A stretch of 64,000 nucleotides of DNA from Coptis chinensis (GCA_015680905.1 CM027381.1:90173501-90237500), one strand, 5' to 3'; positions 21,273 through 33,590 are shown, counted from the first letter of the stretch. The notes: generated by a model from the sequence alone, not told the origin. Made by a program: numbers and translations.

Positions 21273-24200
21273 ATGGAGATTTCTGCGACAACTAGATCTC
21301 TCCATTTAATCTCAAAAACATCATTACCAACATCTTTAGCTTCAGCCAACTCTCTTTACTTTAACAATGTGTCAAATGATCTGTTGAAGAAAAGCAAGAA
21401 GAATTGCTTGAGTTTAAAAAGAGCTAGAGCTGAAAGAAATGGATTTAACTGTAGATCCATGTTTGGTCTTGGTGTTCCGGAGATTGCTGTGATAGCTGGA
21501 GTTACTACTTTACTGTTTGGTCCAAAGATGGTACCTGAGCTTGGGAAAAGTATTGGTCAAACTGTTAAAAGCTTTCAACAGGTTTGTTAAAATAAGTTTC
21601 TTATATTCATTTATTTTATTATTTTATTTTTTTAGTTTCTAGTGTTTAGATCTTTGGCCAATAAGATTTTAGTTTGAAATGAATGGAAGTATCAAAATTT
21701 GATTGAATTGGAGTGAGTGGGGACTGGGGAGTATTAGAAATGGAATGTGAGTGGTGATGATGATTGAAGATTCAAACTTGAAACATTTAATTGATTCAAA
21801 TACTGAAAGACAATGATAAATCATTGATGGAGGGTGCGATTTTGGTGTGGAATAGAGTAAGGCCAGTTTGCAAACAATATGGGCATGAAATTTAGTTTTA
21901 CTATTTAGTTTAACTAGTAAATGGGCACGTGCGTTGCACGTCTTGTGAAGATGGTTAACTGTTTATTCTCTCTGGGAAGAATGATCTCTGTTAAAGAAAA
22001 AGAAAATTACTTTGTAGTCCAATACATTTTTTGAGTTGTAAGTATTATTTTTGTTTGCCAATAAATATGAATGCTGTAATAGAAAATATAGACAAAGCAA
22101 CTGATGTTATGAGGGACAAAATATAAGTACAGACAAAATTATTCAAAAGTACTACATGGCAATGTGAGTTTTATCCCTGGCCAACATAATTTTAGATTTT
22201 TCACGCTAACATTAAATACATTTGAAAAAGTACTCCACATCCTGTTTCCATTTAATGGAGGATTGCTAGTACATAAGTAAAGTGGCAGTAAACAACTAAT
22301 TAAGCAATAACAAATGGAAGCTCCAAAGAAGTACAACAATGAGACGAATTGAAGGTATTCAATATTGACCTTGATGCTCTTGGTTGTAACACTTGGCTTC
22401 TTCCCAATACTATACTATGATTGATTGATGTCTCATGAGGAACTGATGTCTCACTACACCAACAGCGTAGGTAAGGTCTGGTCTCGTAATAGTGAGGGTC
22501 TGAAAGAGGCGGCGCTTCCCACTATGATTGATTGATGTCTTTCCTTCTTCAGCTTTCTTCCTACACCTACAGTGAAAGAACTGATAAGATTTCGTGAAAG
22601 GAAGACTCAAACTATCACAAGCGAGACGGGGGGAGGGACAGCAGGGGAGGCTTCCACTTTTCAGAGGTCCACCCCGAACCGAAGGGGCGGAGGGCGTCCT
22701 ACCAATGAGGAGTGTGAAACGTCGGTTTCTCTGGCTCTAGGTCTTTTCTTCCATATAGCCAAAATTTCGAATTCTGAGAATTGCTAGGAGATCTATACTA
22801 TGCACCTTTGTTGATTTCTAATCCTAGGATCTTGAAACTTACCCGAGACGAGTCCTATCCGTGTCCCCTGCTTCATCAGAATTAGAAGCATCCCAACTTC
22901 CGCATTTCACACCTCTGATTTCACACAGAACAAGAATCAAATGAATAAATAGACTTTATTGAGTGAAAGTAAGGCGTTTATGTTACCTGAACATCTGCAG
23001 CGTAGATTAGAACGGAAGGCGAAACTAAGGATTCCATCTACAAAGAATGGCCATATAAAAGAAAGGAAGAAGACACCAGAACCATGTAGTTAACGTGCCT
23101 TCTTCAATGGCGACTTCTAATCCGGGATAATCGATAGCCAAGGATGAGTTGCCTCACCCCCGGGCACCAGAGACTGTAACAGCGCTTAGCTCTTCCATGC
23201 TCTTCCGGTCCAGCTAATGAGAAAACCTTTCCTCAAGTTGCGAACGAAGAGAGCCCTCTCCTCCCTCTTCTAACTCCGCCTCCTGGGGCCAGATATCCCA
23301 TGATGAATGGAAACAGAACTGCGCTTGCCTCTCCTACTGAGCATCATCTGACCTTGACGGAACGGAATTAAGCAACATTGTCTAGGCCTGAAAAATATAA
23401 TCAGTAACAAAACCACTGATATTCTAAACTGAAAAGATAATATCGGCACATTATAAACAAACAGATTTACGATGAAACTGTAGGTTACACCAAATTAAAG
23501 TTACAGTATATTAAACCAACATTATGCGATAGCTAAATGCATATGAAAAAGTTGACAATCAATTAACACATTCTACGAAGGCCAAAATATTAGGGATTCG
23601 CTTTACACTTAACACAATCCATGGTAAACACAATTTAGAATCCTTTCAAGCCTTGATTCTACTGAGATACTTTTGTTCCGATCCGTATCATCACACGTTA
23701 ATACTTGGCTTATATTCACTATACATAACTCATTGTGAGAAAAATATATCGAATAGCCCTATTCATTTGTTAGGAAGCAAATGGAAACAAAATCATAAAT
23801 ATCGGAGATGTTATGCAATCATTGTAAACCCTCATCATCGAATGCATAGCAAATAACATAAACATCACATAATCATTTCATAAATCAGTGCATGATAAAT
23901 AATGAAAAGGAAAAAAAAACCCTTAAGAAGCAAGAATTACGAATCTCCATATTCTGATTAGGAAATGTTATCAATGTTCAATTGGCCGTTGACTTATAAA
24001 AGTACCATTGTCATTGGAGCAATAATTTCTTCATAACATGTCATTTATGTGGATCAATAAAAAATGCATTGGATTAGAATATCCACAGCTGATAATAATA
24101 GTAAAAAATAAATAAAAGTGTGTCATATAATCAAGTAAAGGTTTTCAAATTTTAGCAATACATCCAGGGATGTGACGATTAGAAAGTTGGGAACCAAAAC

Positions 24201-27200
24201 AAATACTATATGTCCGATTTTTTTTATAAGGGCATAGAAGACCGTACCTTCTGATCTGAAAAGGAAAATTGGGAACGAAAACAATCCTAAAGTAATCGTT
24301 CCCACCATAAACTGCATGTAACAGAACACCTAGCACATCTATGAAACCCAGTGCTTTTCCTTGCTGCCCTTGTGCATCAAAGTGGTTTTCTTGCATGCAT
24401 GTTGAGATTGTGATTATCTGTAAATAGCACAATCAATCAATTAATGTAACAATGCATTAAAAACCAAGCCTAAATGCTTGTGAGAACTTGTAACCTAAAT
24501 TTATGTGATTGCCAGGCACATCTAAAACTCGATCGCTTGTGTTTATAGCCTAATGTTGAAATTTGGTAAAGTGCATATGCGTTTAATCTGTGAGCACGGG
24601 GATAATTTATTCAAGGATGATGATAATGCAAACAGTAAATGACACACGACACCAAGGCCCTGTTTTTCCACATGACATAAATCTTGGCCCCTGCACAGAA
24701 ATACAGACAAATCTTGTGTGGAAAATCACTAAAAAAGAAAAAGACGGACAAAAAGTTAAGCATGAATGTATACTATTAACCCTGTTTCTAGGAAACACTC
24801 AATTCATATGTTGCAAACAAATCCTAATGACTAAGTATCCTAAAATTAAGTGTAAACAAAATGAATGTGCGCTAGTGGTATATAATGAGTTATTGTAAGA
24901 GAGTGCGCAAACACAACAAATTTCAGTGTTGAGAAAATCATATAATAAGCCGGGTTCAGTCAACAAAACAATTATTGCCACTAAACAATTTGAACCTATA
25001 ATGTGCCTATATAATGAGAACTTCTATATATTTTCAGTTCTATTTAAGAAGATGAACCAAAAAACCGCATTTCCATTGGCTGCCATTTTTCGGAAAAAAC
25101 AAATAAATCACAACCTTGTGTAGGGAAACCAAGCACGACAGTATACTATATACAGTAAATTAGAGAACAATTTAGTGTGGACAATATATAAACTTAAAAG
25201 TGAAGGGCCATAAAGGAAGAAAAAGTTAAATAGGCTACGTATTAAAAGGTAAAGCCATTGGCTAGCGCCCGTCTACATACGAATAGAAAGGCAAGCTGTG
25301 CAACTTTACAATGACTGCTATCACTCTAGTACAATGACTAATACCATCAAACTAATGCACATGAGCGTGCCTTGATACTACATAAAATTTTGAAAGGGAA
25401 ATGTGAAAGGAAAATGCTATGTGGACTTTTATTAAACTACAAACTCTGTGAAATGGATTTCGGAGATGAGCGTTTGCAAATTTTGAACACCATTGTAATT
25501 AAACGTGCCTTCTACCAGTTTTTATTTCTTTATCTTATAAGACATTCTATGTAACAGAAAACTTGCGACATTTGTCAGTATAAATAACAACTAAGAGAAG
25601 AAAAAAGAAGACAGAGATATAGTAGTACTTACCAGGACATAGCAAAGACGAAGGTGAGGCAGAAGCAAAGAGTAAGAGGATCACATCATTACTTGCAAAT
25701 TTATGATCGACTGTCCAGAATCCCATTTTGAATGACACTATTGTAATTAAACAGTCCTAACAGCGACCTGTGTTTGACAAAGCCATTACACCCCAAAAAA
25801 AGCGAAGCAAAAATACGAAAGCCTCAAACCGATTTTGTGAAGCGCAAACTGATTGATACTAAACAATCTTGTTTTGTGAAGCCTCAAAACTCAATTGTAA
25901 CTAAACATAAAAGGGTGGACAAAAAGCTAACCATGACTGTCTACTATTAACCTTGTTTCTAGGAAACTCTCCCAAAATGAGTTCTTCTAAGAAGATGCAC
26001 AAACACAACAAATCATATAATAAGCCTGGTTTAGTCAACAAAAAAAACAGATTGGTGTCGAAACTATACAACATGTAAAATGGTATAATGTCTCCCCGTT
26101 TGGTATATCTAAAAAAATCACCAAAACTCACCATATGGTAGTGAGGGTTTCTAGATAAAAATACTTAAATGTTCAGAAACATACCTTGTTCAAAAAATTT
26201 GTAAGAAAAGAAGACAACTATTTTGTTCCTCTTCACACTTCAACTCGTGCGAAAAATTAAATAAAGATAAGGCATATCTTATATAAGAGGTAATTTATCA
26301 AACAATGAAATTTCCATGAACCAAAACGAAATGGAAAAACAGAAAATAGAGATGAGAAAATGATACGCTTCACTATCTAAACTATACTCTGTTGTTCTTC
26401 ACCAAGTTTGCTTCGCGCGCTCTAGGAGAATAGTTGAGTCCAATGATGGATACCGTAAAACTCAAAAAAAGATTCATTAAAGTACATAGTGTTGTTGTAT
26501 TTTTTTCTTCTTTTTTTTTTTTGGGAGAAGAAAAGGAACTTAACGGGTTTTAATTGGGAATATTGGCCAAACGGTGTGTCGGTTTCGCGAAATTTGGGTC
26601 CAAGAATTTAATTGACCGATTCTACTAAGTATCTCCCCATCAAACATCTTCTCAAAATCAACGAATTGAGATCCCAAAAATATCAAAAGGGGATAGAAGA
26701 ACGTACCTTAAAATTTTAAACGAAAAGAACTGAAACAATCCCCGAAGCAATTGTTCTAATTGTAGGAAAATTGCAGACTTAAATTTACAAAAAGATGATC
26801 AAATGAAAAAGATTATTAGAAAACGAAGAAGAAAGTCCTACCTTTGATTCTGAATATGGAAAACAGTGTTTGATTTATGTTCGTCGGGAGTTTTTGTAGA
26901 CAAGAACTTTCGGGTAACAAGGAACTTAATTGGGGAATATCGACGAAACGGTTTGTTTGTTTCGTGAAGATTATTTTTTTTTTTTTAAAATCTAAGAATA
27001 GACAATTAATGTCAAGAATGGAGAAGATCGGACATTTTTTTTTCTCATTTGGAAACCCCGAAACGGTGTCTCTGTTCGCTGAAGACATTGAATTTAATAG
27101 TCCTGGGAATACTTTAAATTACCTATTTACCCTTTCAAACCCTTTCAACGAAGAAAAAAAAAGTGGCTATCCAACTTTCCAGTACCGTTTGGATTAAAAA

Positions 27201-28426
27201 CTTTGGTTTAAAACCGGGAATACGGGAACTAATTGAAAAATCCAGTATCGGCTTTATATATAAGATATTCGATTGAGCGAGATAAATGTGCTAAGACTAT
27301 AGGAATACTGACACTAGTTTATTTGTATGAATGTATGATTGATCCAAGTTCTGACTATCAGATGAACCGATTTGCTGAACATTTAGCATAAACCAAGCCA
27401 ATTTGTTTTTGGTTCATGTATTGTAAAGTCGGTAAAACCTTTGGGTGATGATACCAAAGGTCTGGGGCTCGGACCCCGCCAGTATCAAAGAGTTACTGAT
27501 CACATTTAAAACAAGCTTACCAATAAAAATAAAATAAAATAAAAAATAAAAACTAGTTGTTTTGCCATTACTTTTGACATCTAAATCATGTACACTGACT
27601 AAGAAATAGCTTGGACAAGTTAATCTACCCTGATTTTGCAGAGCCTATGTAGTTTGCACTTTGAGCCTTTCCAATGCAATAAGCTGAAGACTCCAGATGA
27701 CATTTCTATGGACTAAGTAGTCATTGGTGTGTTATACTACTGTAATTTAAATACTGGTTCTCTTAGTGAGCAGTTTGGGGGCTAGGTTATTGTGGCACAG
27801 TAAATTGTTAAAAAATCAAATGTGTGGTATTTGCTTCTCAGTATAGCCTGTATAAACATAAAGGGTTTCCTAACAGTAAAGTACTCAAGTAGGAGTAATG
27901 TGATTTGTAGATTAACATCATTATTGCGTATTCCTACACAATCTTAAGCGCTTATTGGATTTACACTGGATCAGACTAATTACATCATGATGTGTTTGTT
28001 TTAGTTTCTTTTGAAGTTAATATTACGTGTTATGTGTTGTGTAATGCACATGACGTTATTGGTCTTAAAAATCTTGGTTCAATTGCTCTTTAGTTCTGCT
28101 TTTGTTCTTCTAGCTTTACATTGATTCTTTTCCCTCTACGGCTAACCCCACATTTTGTGATCGGTGATGTAATATCAATGGCAATTTAGGTACCTTCTAG
28201 TATAAATCTAAGTATCTTATCCTGTTATAACTAATATATGAATTTTAAAGATTGTAGTAGCTCCCTTCCAGGCTACAAGCTAAGAAACTGCTTAATAGTA
28301 GAACTGTTTATTGACACGCACGTGCAGGCAGCCAAAGAATTTGAGTCGGAACTGAAACGAGAATCCCAATCTGCAACGGAAACGCTCACAGAGGTGGTTG
28401 TAAGTGAAGAGCAACAGGATGCCTAG
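21273..28426 (+). CDS. TATA: Sec-independent protein translocase subunit TATA (Tha4), chloroplast
   Basis: Two exons, 21273-21581 and 28328-28426, joined in phase after SFQQ (donor CAG/GTTTGT, acceptor GTGCAG/GCAGCC), give 135 residues. Residues 1 to ~60 are a Ser/Thr/Lys/Arg-rich transit peptide. Next come the single membrane helix with the family's conserved Glu (GLGVPEIAVIAGVTTLLFGP), the hinge, the amphipathic helix (ELGKSIGQTVKSFQQAAKEF) and an acidic tail ending SEEQQDA. It is the pore-forming TatA-type subunit of the thylakoid delta-pH/Tat pathway, working with TatC and Hcf106. The Hcf106-specific sequence is not seen, so Tha4 is preferred. No defects. The intron is 6.75 kb and full of repeats. 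Confidence 0.9.
21582..22429. other. TATA intron, first part
   Basis: AT-rich intron sequence with no gene apart from the Helitron end listed separately. The short open frames here have no recognisable product. Confidence 0.5.
21914..21941 (-). mobile_element. Helitron 3' terminus (hairpin plus CTAG) in the TATA intron
   Basis: On the minus strand a perfect 6-bp stem ACGTGC-AAC-GCACGT (21941-21927) is followed by GCCCATTTACTAG and then T. A GC-rich hairpin about 10 bases before CTRR, with T next to it, is the canonical Helitron 3' end. The matching 5' TC end to the right was not identified, so the element's extent is unknown. Confidence 0.6.
22430..23385. other. Organelle-like (possible mitochondrial) insert in the TATA intron
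   Basis: This ~950-bp block is much richer in G and C than the flanks, with stretches such as GGTCCACCCCGAACCGAAGG and many short purine runs. The style is that of plant mitochondrial intergenic DNA. It carries no intact gene. The duplicated word CTATGATTGATTGATGTCT occurs at 22416 and 22520 near its left edge. Mitochondrial origin is inferred from composition only. Confidence 0.4.
23386..24744. other. TATA intron, AT-rich non-coding part
   Basis: No gene, RNA or well-defined element is seen. A minus-strand frame at 24432-24145 has no recognisable domain. Confidence 0.4.
24745..26050. repeat. Diverged direct duplication within the TATA intron
   Basis: A segment at 24745-24975 and one at 25915-26040 share the same order of blocks: GGACAAAAAG(T/C)TAA, TACTATTAACC(C/T)TGTTTCTAGGAAAC and AATCATATAATAAGCC(G/T)GGTT(C/T)AGTCAAC. 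The second copy is shorter by about 100 bp. Probably two copies of one old dispersed repeat. Confidence 0.6.
26051..27419. other. TATA intron, non-coding
   Basis: AT-rich sequence with homopolymer runs. GGAACTTAA(C/T)...TTGGGAATAT followed by (C/A)AAACGGT occurs twice (26535-26580 and 26919-26955), suggesting another diverged repeat. No gene is seen. Confidence 0.4.
27425..27552 (+). mobile_element. Candidate tRNA-derived SINE
   Basis: A tRNA-like head contains a stem (ACCTTTGG...CCAAAGGT) and GGGCTCGGACCCC, which approximates a Pol III B box. It is followed by about 50 bp and an A-rich tail of AAAAT repeats (27528-27552). I found no clear target duplication, so this is a candidate only. Confidence 0.45.
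27553..28327. other. TATA intron, last part
   Basis: Non-coding, no recognised element. The polypyrimidine region before the acceptor at 28327 is weak, but the GTGCAG acceptor joins in frame. Confidence 0.5.
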
Positions 28427-28947
28427 GTCTCAAGCACTGTGGATGCTATGTAATGAGACCATCAAAGTTTGATTGTTGTCAACTTTACACATACTCAGAC
28501 CCTAAATGTTGTACCAACTACAACAAGAGAGAGTAGTCCCTTCTTCCATTTCAAATCAGTGTTGTAAAACCTTAATAAGGAACTTGATCACTTCCACGAC
28601 TTATAATTGTAGTTTTAAAGCTTGGTTCATGACGGCATTCAGATTACTTGTTTCTGTAGCTGTAACGTGTCAGTTTTGAGCGGTTAATTCAGTATCCATT
28701 CCGTAGTGTACCAAAAGGCCTGACGTTGTTCACAACTGACATGTTTCTGTGCTATCATGTATTAACAGCTGCGTGCGGAATGCCTAGTAGTACTAGTTTG
28801 GTCACATCCATACTTGTGTATGTGTGACGCTCTCACGAAACTGAAAGATGTAACCCAATCACCTATCAAACTAGGAATCCCCACCAGATCTTTGAGAAAC
28901 ACTGTCCAATACTAGAGGATGATCACAAAACTTGGATTCTTGCAAGT

Positions 28948-29057
28948 CTTAAATGAACGACGATGGCTTATAGGTAATGCTCTATGTTTCTGTAAATTTA
29001 ATCTTAAATGAACGACGATGGCTTATAGGTAATGCTCCATGTTTCTGTAAATTTAAT
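28948..29057. repeat. 55-bp tandem duplication
   Basis: Copies at 28948-29002 and 29003-29057 begin CTTAAATGAACGACGATGG and differ at one base (TCTATG/TCCATG). Confidence 0.95.
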
Positions 29058-29492
29058 AACTAGTGTGTACAGGAAATTAGCAGGTCACCATTTTGAGGGG
29101 TTACAGTCAGGTTTTAACAAGTTACAAGGTTGTACTCATTACAATGGTTAAGAGTGCTGCAATATTCTGACCATAGACTAGGTGCATGCATTCACTATGA
29201 TTGTCACAAAATGAGAGGAAAACTGGAAACCTGCGTATTTCTAAATCACCAAGCTAGTCGATAGAGCGGACTGCAGATTCCTTATGGACTGGGTGTACAT
29301 GATAAGATTACCAATTGACTAGTTTTATGTTCATAATTGTTTAATACTGCCGAACTCTACTTATACGAATTCTAAAAGAACTCCACTATGAAAAAAATGA
29401 ATTAGAAGCTGATATTTGGTGGAGATGTTCTCCCCACAATATAGATTATTCTTAGAAAAGATCAATACATTTGAAGATGTTATCAAAATTTG

Positions 29493-29520
29493 TTTTGAGT
29501 TTTGAGTTTTGAGTTTTGAG
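29493..29520. repeat. Heptamer microsatellite (TTTTGAG)x4
   Basis: Four perfect heptamer copies. Confidence 0.95.
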
Positions 29521-29821
29521 TTGATAGTAATTGATAGAAGGCCTTACTAAAATCCATAGTGACCTCATATGCAAAACTATTTGAGGTTAAAAAAAGAGAA
29601 TACTTATTTTTCTCCTTTTTCCTCTTGTTTCTCCTCCTCATAAAATTTCCTAATAATCGGTCTTCCTTATCTGCGGATCTCAAATCCTAATAAACTATTT
29701 CTAAACCCCCTTCCTAGTTCCTAGGCTTGGGCTACTCCCGGGCCTTCGATAATTTATGGGAGGCTTGCCCTTAAATACTCTATCACAAATAAATCTTGAA
29801 AGAAAAGAGAAAGGAGAAAAG

Positions 29822-30910
29822 ATGTCATCCTCTATCAGGCAAAGCAAAAGAAGAAAAGGTGTCCTCCCACACGAAATTATTTTTGAAATACTCTCAAGAC
29901 TACCTGTAAGAACCCTTGGGCGATTCAAATGCGTATGCAAATCATGGTTCGATTTGATTAGGGATCCTTTTTTTGTTGATGTCCACATGAATCGTGCGAA
30001 GGAGAACAACGATAGTCTTAAATATATGGTTAGACTAAAAGGGAATAGACTATACTCAAACTCATCCCATCCTGATGATTACAGACTACAAGCAGTGAAT
30101 CATCCATTCAAGACTTCTCATAATGAAATCCAAGTTTGTAATTCTTGTAATGGACTGCTATGCCTCATATCCAATGCTGAAAAAGAAACCATATGTTTAT
30201 GGAATCCTGCTACAGGAGATTACAAAGTCTTGCCAAGTTCCCCAACTGTAGATCCTCCTGTTTGGGGTCGTCTTCACATAGAATATGGTTTTGGTTACTG
30301 TCATAGTACTAATAATTACGAGGTTGTAAAGGTTGTTAACTATTGCGATTTTGATCATTACTTAGTTGCTTATGTTTACTCACTAGCCAATGGTTTATGG
30401 AGAAGAATCCAAGGCGGCCCCTGTATAACTGGGGATGGAACATCAGGGGTTCTCGTTAATGAATCCCTTAATTGGATCGAGTCTCATTGTTCGTGCAATC
30501 CTAGAGTGGTAGCGTTCGACATTGGCGGTAAAGAGTTTAGAGTGGTGCCACAGCCTGGCTATGGTGACTGCAGTTTCCTGGAAATCGGAAAGTTAGGAGG
30601 AAAACTTGGTTTACTTCGTTATGACAAATGGACAGGAACATATCTAGAGGGATGGGTGATGCAGGATTATGGAGTAGGAGATTCCTGGACTAAGTTGTTC
30701 ATAGTGAACCAAGGTATTTATTACTTCACTGCATTATGTGATACTATGAATAATTTGATTAATGTGAGCACTGATGGCCGACATGTACTTTCATATGACC
30801 CTAAAAGAGGAATTATGAGTTACAGTGAATGCATAAGCTTTGCAGGTTTTAGTGACGCAAGAATGTACATTGAGAGCCTTGTTGGATTCAATAATCTACA
30901 GTTGCAATAG
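29822..30910 (+). CDS. F-box/FBA protein (SCF substrate receptor)
   Basis: A single-exon frame of 362 residues from MSSSIRQSKRRKGVLPHEII; an upstream in-frame ATG at 29756 would add 22 residues but lacks support from the paralogue. The F-box lies at ~13-55 (LPHEIIFEILSRLPVRTLGRF, CVCKSW). FBA-type repeats follow: CNSCNGLLCL, LWNPATGDYKVLP, GFGYCHSTNNYEVV, VYSLANGLWRRI, NESLNWIESH, VVAFDIGGKEFRVV, LEGWVMQDYGVGDSWTKLF, and a terminal YIESLVGF. The family links SKP1/cullin to targets through the FBA region. The target is unknown. It is clearly paralogous to the gene at 33591-34745 and the pseudogene between them. Intact, no introns. Confidence 0.9.
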   Translation: MSSSIRQSKRRKGVLPHEIIFEILSRLPVRTLGRFKCVCKSWFDLIRDPFFVDVHMNRAKENNDSLKYMVRLKGNRLYSNSSHPDDYRLQAVNHPFKTSHNEIQVCNSCNGLLCLISNAEKETICLWNPATGDYKVLPSSPTVDPPVWGRLHIEYGFGYCHSTNNYEVVKVVNYCDFDHYLVAYVYSLANGLWRRIQGGPCITGDGTSGVLVNESLNWIESHCSCNPRVVAFDIGGKEFRVVPQPGYGDCSFLEIGKLGGKLGLLRYDKWTGTYLEGWVMQDYGVGDSWTKLFIVNQGIYYFTALCDTMNNLINVSTDGRHVLSYDPKRGIMSYSECISFAGFSDARMYIESLVGFNNLQLQ

Positions 30911-31381
30911 GCATATATAACAGTACTTTTTTTAATGGACAGAACAGGTTTAAGGATTATAGCCGTTTTCTTTTCCAGCTTTTTCCTGTATCCTTCACTC
31001 ATCCATCTTAGTAGAAGTAACACAATGCCGAAGATATATGTGATTGTTGTTAAATTCAGTAACTGAGTCCATCACATTCAATGATGCAGTAGAGACAATA
31101 ACCCATATTGTTGTTGTGGAACTGTACTGCTGAATGTACCGTCAGGCTTCAGTCACCATATACATGTAATTGTGGAATTCATGGTACGACAGAGAGGAAC
31201 AGAACCAGGAACCTAGAGGTTTCTTAAATCTTCGGGTTGATCGCACCCCCTGGTTCAGTGGTTCCATCTTTTACTAGAAAATAGTTGACCAACAAATTAA
31301 ATATCCAGTTTCAATTAAAAACGTTAGTTTGTTTAGTTAAAAGTTAAAATAACCGAATTAGTCCATAGTATGTACGTGTGA
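30911..31381. other. Intergenic, 3' flank of F-box gene
   Basis: AT-rich, no gene seen; presumed 3' UTR at the start. Confidence 0.5.
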
Positions 31382-31400
31382 ATGGAACACAAGAGGACAT

Positions 31401-31736
31401 TTTTTTTTTTTGGTAAAATGCGTTCTATTTATTCACTTACCAAAAGGTACGAAAAGTACAAGTAGCAGCCGACTCATTTAACAAAAGACTATTTACAGAC
31501 TTAGGTGGCCTATCACACCAAATAGAGGTAACACCCAATTGTATATGTGAGTGTATTGGGTAAGTTTTCCCGATATGTCCAGTAGAGTTTAGAAGTGGAA
31601 TTTTCAGCAAGCAAATCTTGTATATCCAAAACAATGGCTTTGATGTCCATAGGAATTTGTTGTGATTCATTCTTCACAAGATTGTAGATAACCTGAAAAT
31701 CAGTTTCAAATTGAATATTGCACAATTCCAAATTGC
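31401..31736 (-). mobile_element. 5'-truncated LINE tail with RNase H-like end (TSD 19-20 bp)
   Basis: On the minus strand the fragment starts in a LINE RNase H-like domain (QFETDFQVIYNLVKN, DIKAIVLDIQDLLAENS), runs through a short 3' UTR and ends in an A-run (T-run 31401-31411 on plus). The flanks ATGGAACACAAGAGGACAT (31382-31400) and the same word with one extra A (31737-31756) are the target duplication. Only 336 bp were copied, a classic aborted LINE insertion. Confidence 0.88.
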
Positions 31737-31920
31737 ATGGAACACAAGAAGGACATAACGGGGTCCAAATGGCATGATACAAGTTAGGGTTCTCTGATAA
31801 TATCTAGATAAACAAATCTTACCTTGTCAAAAAGGACTCCTAAGGCATTGACTCTTTTGACAAACAGAAACCATCTATTGAACGTTCTCAATCATTGTTT
31901 TCAGTATCCTTCTTTCAATC

Positions 31921-33196
31921 ATGGCTTTTAACGCGGCCAAGCGGAAAACGGGACATGAAAAAGAAGAATTCAAGTCAGGTATATTGCCACGTGATATGAT
32001 GTTTGATATACTCTCAAGGCTACCCATCAAACCTCTGGCCCGATTCAGGTGCGTCCCGAAACAAAACAAAAATCTTAAAACTAAACTCATGCTTGGCCAC
32101 CTATACACATTAGACCTTGAAGAATCTGATGGTCACGTCATAGAGATCGATCATCCTCGATCTACTGAAGATTCAAGACACTATTTTGGGTTCTTGTAAT
32201 GGACTGTTATGCACCGAGCACCGTAACGATTTATACATTTGGAATCCATCAACAACGAAAACTCAACTTTCAGTTCTGTGGTCAGTGTTTATTCGCTAAG
32301 CAAGGATTCTTGGAGAAGAATCCCAGACATTCCATACATGATCTGTGGTGGCGCATTAGGGGAGCTTGTAAGAGCAAGTCCAATGGAGAGGTGTTAAATT
32401 GGGTTGCTAAAAGTGCCGCATAGGCCTTTTAGCTTGCCCAGCCAAATTTGCCTCCCCAAAATAAAAAAACCAATCCAATCGCATTTTATGTTTTGAAGTG
32501 CTAAATGATACGTACAGCATAGTTTGCTGTCCATCCATTATTTTTTGAAATTTTTTTGGACGAACGGCACAGTTTCTGCCGTTTATCGAAATTTAACACA
32601 CCGACGGTAGAAACTATGCCGTCCGCTAGCGAAGGTCTTAACTTTGGTTGGGTTTTTGGCTCCTTCCAAATTTAAGACCCTTTTAACAGCCCCATTGGAA
32701 TGACATTTTTGTGGTTGGGGTGCTATATTTGCCTTTAGCAGCCCATATAGCCCCCATTGGACTTGCTCTAAGTGGTTCTCTTCGCTGGGTAGCTGATAAA
32801 TATAACAATAACTGTAAGAGATGGTTAATGCTTGCATTTGACTTCCAGACAAGCATACGTGCCCCACTTCACACTGTTTAATGAAGATAACAGGATTTCA
32901 AGGGCAACTTTGTATGCTTCATGTACACACTAGTGCAAATGACGGCAAGGTATGGACCAGGAAGGACTGCGGAGGGAGGGAGGGAGTCATGGACCATGCT
33001 GCTCACTTTTAACAATAGTTATAGAGATTGGAAACCATTTTGCTCAACAGACACCCGTTTGCTTCTGTGGCAGTCTAGAGCAAGAAGATTATTTCTGTAT
33101 GATCCAGAAGAAAGAACTCGAAGTTATCCTAAGGTCCAAGGCATTGAGAACTCAACATGCATCGAGAGCCTGGTTAGACTGAGTGCTAGGAATTGA
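31921..33196 (+). pseudogene. F-box/FBA pseudogene 3, with deletion and MITE insertion
   Basis: It starts MAFNAAKRKTGHEKEEFKSG at 31921 with an F-box (LPRDMMFDILSRLPIKPLARF). The F-box's second half and following residues (C-KSWxxLIxDPxF) are deleted after RCV. The frame shifts near 32190 to LGSCNGLLC and YIWNPST. A MITE at 32372-32768 separates these from SGSLRWVADKY and later ARRLFLYDPEERTRSY and CIESLVRLSARN, which ends at 33196. All the pieces are in the order of the neighbouring intact paralogues, so this was a third member of the local array. Confidence 0.82.
32372..32768. mobile_element. PIF/Harbinger-type MITE (TSD TAA)
   Basis: Terminal inverted repeats GAGCAAGTCCAATGG (32372-32386) and CCATTGGACTTGCTC (32754-32768) are perfect over 15 bp. 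TAA lies on both sides (32369-32371, 32769-32771). A 3-bp TWA duplication with GAGC-type ends fits Harbinger/Tourist MITEs. It is 397 bp and non-coding. Confidence 0.88.
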
Positions 33197-33590
33197 AATC
33201 AACATAGCCACATAGGTCATCTTACATCTCTATCTATTTGTTGGCTGATTAGGAATTCTGGCGCACTCCAACTACAAGTATATATATTTCTCCGTTCTAT
33301 AGTTGATAGGGTTGATTTTCGCTCTTGACAATAATGTACATCTCCACTCAATTATGTTTATGTGTTATCAGTTTTTGAACAAGTTTGCCAATCAAAGTTA
33401 ACCTGATTATCTTCCTATCTTCAATCCTTATTTTCCGGTTTCCTAGTTTATCAAAATTCCTTGTAAGTTTTCTTTCGAGGGTCGGTTAAGTAGATCAAAT
33501 TAGTAGTTCAGAGTGTATAATTATTGTCTTAATATATGAAACTCTTAGTTAGTTTCCTAATTGAAATAAATTTATTATTAGTTCATAACT
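33197..33590. other. Intergenic region between F-box pseudogene 3 and the next F-box gene
   Basis: AT-rich, nothing recognised beyond presumed promoter sequence. Confidence 0.5.

Larger units (their letters stand above)
28427..29821. other. Intergenic region with TATA 3' UTR and two short tandem repeats
   Basis: The first few hundred bases are the presumed 3' UTR of TATA. The rest has no gene except the repeats listed separately. The region just upstream of 29822 is the 5' end of the next F-box gene. Confidence 0.5.

Noticed and set aside
24123-24432. Minus-strand frames as a gene within the TATA intron
   Set aside because: No recognisable domain, the two frames overlap, and no splice or promoter support is visible.
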